Below are positions 62,414 through 64,000 of a stretch of DNA of 64,000 nt, in pieces (the first letter of the stretch is position 1; each line of letters begins with the position of its first letter). The DNA is taken from NCBI RefSeq assembly GCF_015645385.1, contig NZ_JADOET010000005.1:174726-238725 (forward strand). The letters are read 5' to 3'. The stretch comes from Winogradskyella marina. Lineage in GTDB: Bacteria; Bacteroidota; Bacteroidia; Flavobacteriales; Flavobacteriaceae. A model generated the notes under the pieces. It did not search any database, was not told the DNA's origin, and saw only the letters and a program-made list of their open reading frames with translations. Made by a program: the position numbers and the translations under genes.

Positions 62414-63340
62414 ATGATAAAAAATTACGCAATTGGCCTCATGTTATTGCTTACAGGAGGCGTTTTTAGTCAGGAAACAATTTCCTTTGAAACTAGTGAA
62501 TCTTATACTTTAGGAACGCTAAACAACCAAAATGGTTGGGAAGTAACAGAAGGTGGTGAAGACGGTTTTATACAAAATCAGGTAGTTTCAGATGAGGAAG
62601 CAACTGATGGAACTTACTCCTTTAAAAATTCTTATGAGCCAAGTTTTGGTGCTCAATTTGCTCCAATCTTTGGTGCTGCAAAAAACTTTGACACTCCAAA
62701 ATCATTTGAGGATTTTACATTCTCTTATGATGTTATGGTTACAGAAACTGGTGGAGCTGATTTTGAAGTGACCTTATTTGGTATTGATGCTAATGATGAC
62801 TTTGTTCCAATAGCTGGTATCGCTATGGAAAATAGGGGTTTGATTTATACCATTGATAATATTTATTTTGGCGCGTTTTATATTGACGATGCCGAGTGGA
62901 CTCCAAACACCTGGTTAAACATTAAAATTGAAGTGACTGCAGCAGAGTTAAAGTATTATTTAAATGATGTTTTAGTGCACACACGTAGCAATTTTACGTC
63001 TGTTGCTATTTTAGGTTTTAATATGCTGCATAACAATTATGGTGGCGACGCTTATTACGATAATTTTAGCTTTGAAAGCGGCACCTTAAGTGTTGATGAC
63101 TTTGAGGATGCTTCAGCGTTGCGTATTTATCCAAATCCGGTTGCTGATGAATTAAAAATTAAAGGCATTCAGAAGGAAACGATAGCACAGGTGTCTGTTT
63201 ATAATTTAAATGGACAGCAATTAATGGAAAGTACTTCTGTTGATGCACTAGATGTTAGTCGTCTTGTTTCTGGAGTTTATATGTTAAACGTGGTTACCAA
63301 TGATGGTAAAACACATACAGAAGAGCTTTTGAAGAAGTAG
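62414..63340 (+). CDS. T9SS type A sorting-domain secreted protein, 308 aa
   Basis: I chose the ATG at 62414 because it gives a proper signal peptide (MIKNYAIGLMLLLTGGVFSQ); starts further up lead with a cysteine-rich stretch. Residues 21-230 form a beta-sandwich like a concanavalin/LamG-type fold (FETSESYTLGTLNNQNGWEV, WTPNTWLNIKIEVTAAELKY). The end is a type A sorting domain (LRIYPNPVADELKIKG, VSVYNLNGQQL, LVSGVYMLNVVTNDGKTHTE). Exported to the surface; binding partner unknown. Confidence 0.88.
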   Translation: MIKNYAIGLMLLLTGGVFSQETISFETSESYTLGTLNNQNGWEVTEGGEDGFIQNQVVSDEEATDGTYSFKNSYEPSFGAQFAPIFGAAKNFDTPKSFEDFTFSYDVMVTETGGADFEVTLFGIDANDDFVPIAGIAMENRGLIYTIDNIYFGAFYIDDAEWTPNTWLNIKIEVTAAELKYYLNDVLVHTRSNFTSVAILGFNMLHNNYGGDAYYDNFSFESGTLSVDDFEDASALRIYPNPVADELKIKGIQKETIAQVSVYNLNGQQLMESTSVDALDVSRLVSGVYMLNVVTNDGKTHTEELLKK

Positions 63341-63364
63341 AATAAAGCAATGTCTTTATTTAGT

Positions 63365-63397
63365 AGCCTTGATTATTATATAATCAAGGCTTTTTTT
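63365..63397 (+). terminator. Terminator of the T9SS protein gene
   Basis: AGCCTTGATTA (63365-63375) pairs with TAATCAAGGCT (63381-63391), followed by T residues. Confidence 0.92.
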
Positions 63398-63424
63398 GTT
63401 TGGTAATTTTTTAAATTACTGTGG

Positions 63425-63609
63425 TTTAGTGTTTTGTTGGTTATTGAGGAGAGGGTTGGGGAATTGCGTGATAAATAGGAGGAACAACTTTGAAATTATT
63501 TTTGAACAGTCATGAACACCCCTAAGGTCCCCTCAAGGGGACGTTCTAAACCAACAAAGAAAAGTGTGAAAAATTAAATTTATTTTACCAATACCCAAAC
63601 GGTAAACCC
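63425..63609 (+). repeat. Direct-repeat copy 1 of the DUF559-associated unit
   Basis: 63425-63466 repeats the 3' end of the DUF559 fragment (63857-63898) and 63516-63609 repeats 63907-64000 with only 3 differences in 94 bases. The 49 bases between are not shared. It is the tail of an earlier, mostly deleted copy of the unit. Confidence 0.75.
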
Positions 63610-63638
63610 TGTGAATATTCTATTTTCTTTTATCAAAT

Positions 63639-63933
63639 GTCCCTTTGAGGGGACTTTAGGGGTGTAAATAGATAAGTGGTAAAATAGTAATATGAAAAAC
63701 AAAATCATTCCATACAATCCAGACCTAAAGGAACGTGCTAGACAGTTAAGAAAAAATAGCACCTTACCTGAAGTCTTGCTCTGGCAACATATAAAACAGC
63801 GTGCTTATGATGTTGCTTTTTTGAGGTTTTCTAATGATGAAGTTAAAAAGAATATGTTTAGTGTGTTGTTGGTTATTGAGGAGAAGGTTGGGGAATTGTT
63901 AGGAAAACACCCCTAAGGTCCCCTCAAGGGGAC
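63639..63933. mobile_element. Small element with 27-bp inverted termini around a DUF559 remnant
   Basis: The left end (63639-63665) is, on the minus strand, the 27-mer starting ACACCCCTAAAGTCCCCT. The right end (63907-63933) is the 27-mer starting ACACCCCTAAGGTCCCCT. The two agree at 25 of 27 positions in inverted orientation. Each contains a GTCCCC/GGGGAC palindrome. Between them is only the truncated DUF559 frame. An identical right-hand terminus also sits at 63516-63542. No target duplication checked. This could be a REP-like or MITE-like unit. Confidence 0.55.
63692..63916 (+). pseudogene. DUF559 endonuclease-domain gene with its core deleted
   Basis: The 74-residue frame begins like DUF559 proteins (NPDLKERARQLRKNSTLPEV then LLWQHIKQRAYDV) and ends like them (FLRFSNDEVKKNMFSVLLVI). 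The central part with the catalytic acidic and lysine residues, roughly 50 residues, is missing. It runs past the normal end into the inverted terminus. The intact family is a small PD-(D/E)XK-like nuclease group. It is inactive as it stands. Confidence 0.7.
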
Positions 63934-64000
63934 ATTCTAAACCAACAAACAAAAGTGTAAAAAATTAAATTTATTTTACCAATACCCAAACGGTAAACCC
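63857..64000 (+). repeat. Direct-repeat copy 2 of the DUF559-associated unit, cut by window edge
   Basis: It continues to the end of the window in step with copy 1 (63516-63609 against 63907-64000), so a further copy probably lies beyond position 64000. Confidence 0.75.

Overview
The window looks like a chromosomal segment of a marine Flavobacteriaceae bacterium (Bacteroidota). The DNA is AT-rich. Several genes are preceded by the Bacteroidota-type -7 box TAnnTTTG. Two proteins end in type IX secretion (T9SS) sorting domains, and SusC-like TonB receptor, PorT-like, PKD-barrel and DUF5686-like envelope proteins are present. Codon and protein style suggest the Winogradskyella/Psychroserpens/Olleya neighbourhood, but that placement is inference.

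Layout. 1-2926: TetR regulator, TolC and a periplasmic adaptor of an RND pump that runs off the left edge. 3079-4410: polyprenyl synthetase plus a small conserved gene. 4485-8853: a nitric-oxide/low-oxygen module (Rrf2 regulator, RIC iron-sulfur repair protein, a 12-helix heme-copper-oxidase-like protein, hemerythrin, universal stress protein, FMN-binding flavoprotein). 8893-17507: a copper nitrite reductase operon (nirK fused to cytochrome c, FGE-like, SCO with a metal-binding domain, porin) followed by an OprC/NosA-like copper TonB receptor with small copper-type accessory proteins. 17541-24232: a clade II nitrous oxide reductase cluster (cytochrome c, nosZ, membrane protein, nosL, nosD, nosF, nosY) with a decayed fasciclin remnant. 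No nitrate reductase or recognisable NO reductase is in the window, so it encodes nitrite reduction and N2O reduction only.

25115-29222: 2-oxoglutarate dehydrogenase E1/E2. 29223-29758: a signal-rich intergenic stretch with a 38-residue membrane peptide, repeated inverted motifs and a candidate small RNA. 29759-41227: response regulator, retropepsin-like protease, CHAT/TPR protein, DUF4375, PKD-barrel protein, three secreted proteins, then an ECF sigma factor and its membrane anti-sigma/TPR partner. 41327-46580: tatD, asparaginase, tRNA-Ser(GGA), an ExbB/ExbD cluster and a PorT-like barrel. 46575-54113: PAP2-like, rpoN, asnS, MMPL transporter, barrel protein. 54243-58837: frr, pyrH, tsf, rpsB, rpsI, rplM. 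58997-61965: Sua5-type synthase, a 49-residue gene and an ABC-F ATPase. 62414-64000: a T9SS cargo protein and a tandem array of small units bounded by inverted repeats and carrying DUF559 fragments.

The most interesting signals are regulatory. A GGATAA-TTATCC palindrome occurs before rrf2, ric and the cytochrome c-nosZ unit, with a degraded copy before nirK. An FNR-like ATGAC-N4-GTCAT box lies at exactly the same distance from a -7 box before nirK and before cytochrome c-nosZ, and a close variant does so before the universal stress gene. Three secreted-protein genes beside the ECF sigma factor share GGTAACA-N16-(G/T)AT(A/G)TA. The right edge holds an apparently undescribed DUF559-associated element with 27-bp inverted termini.
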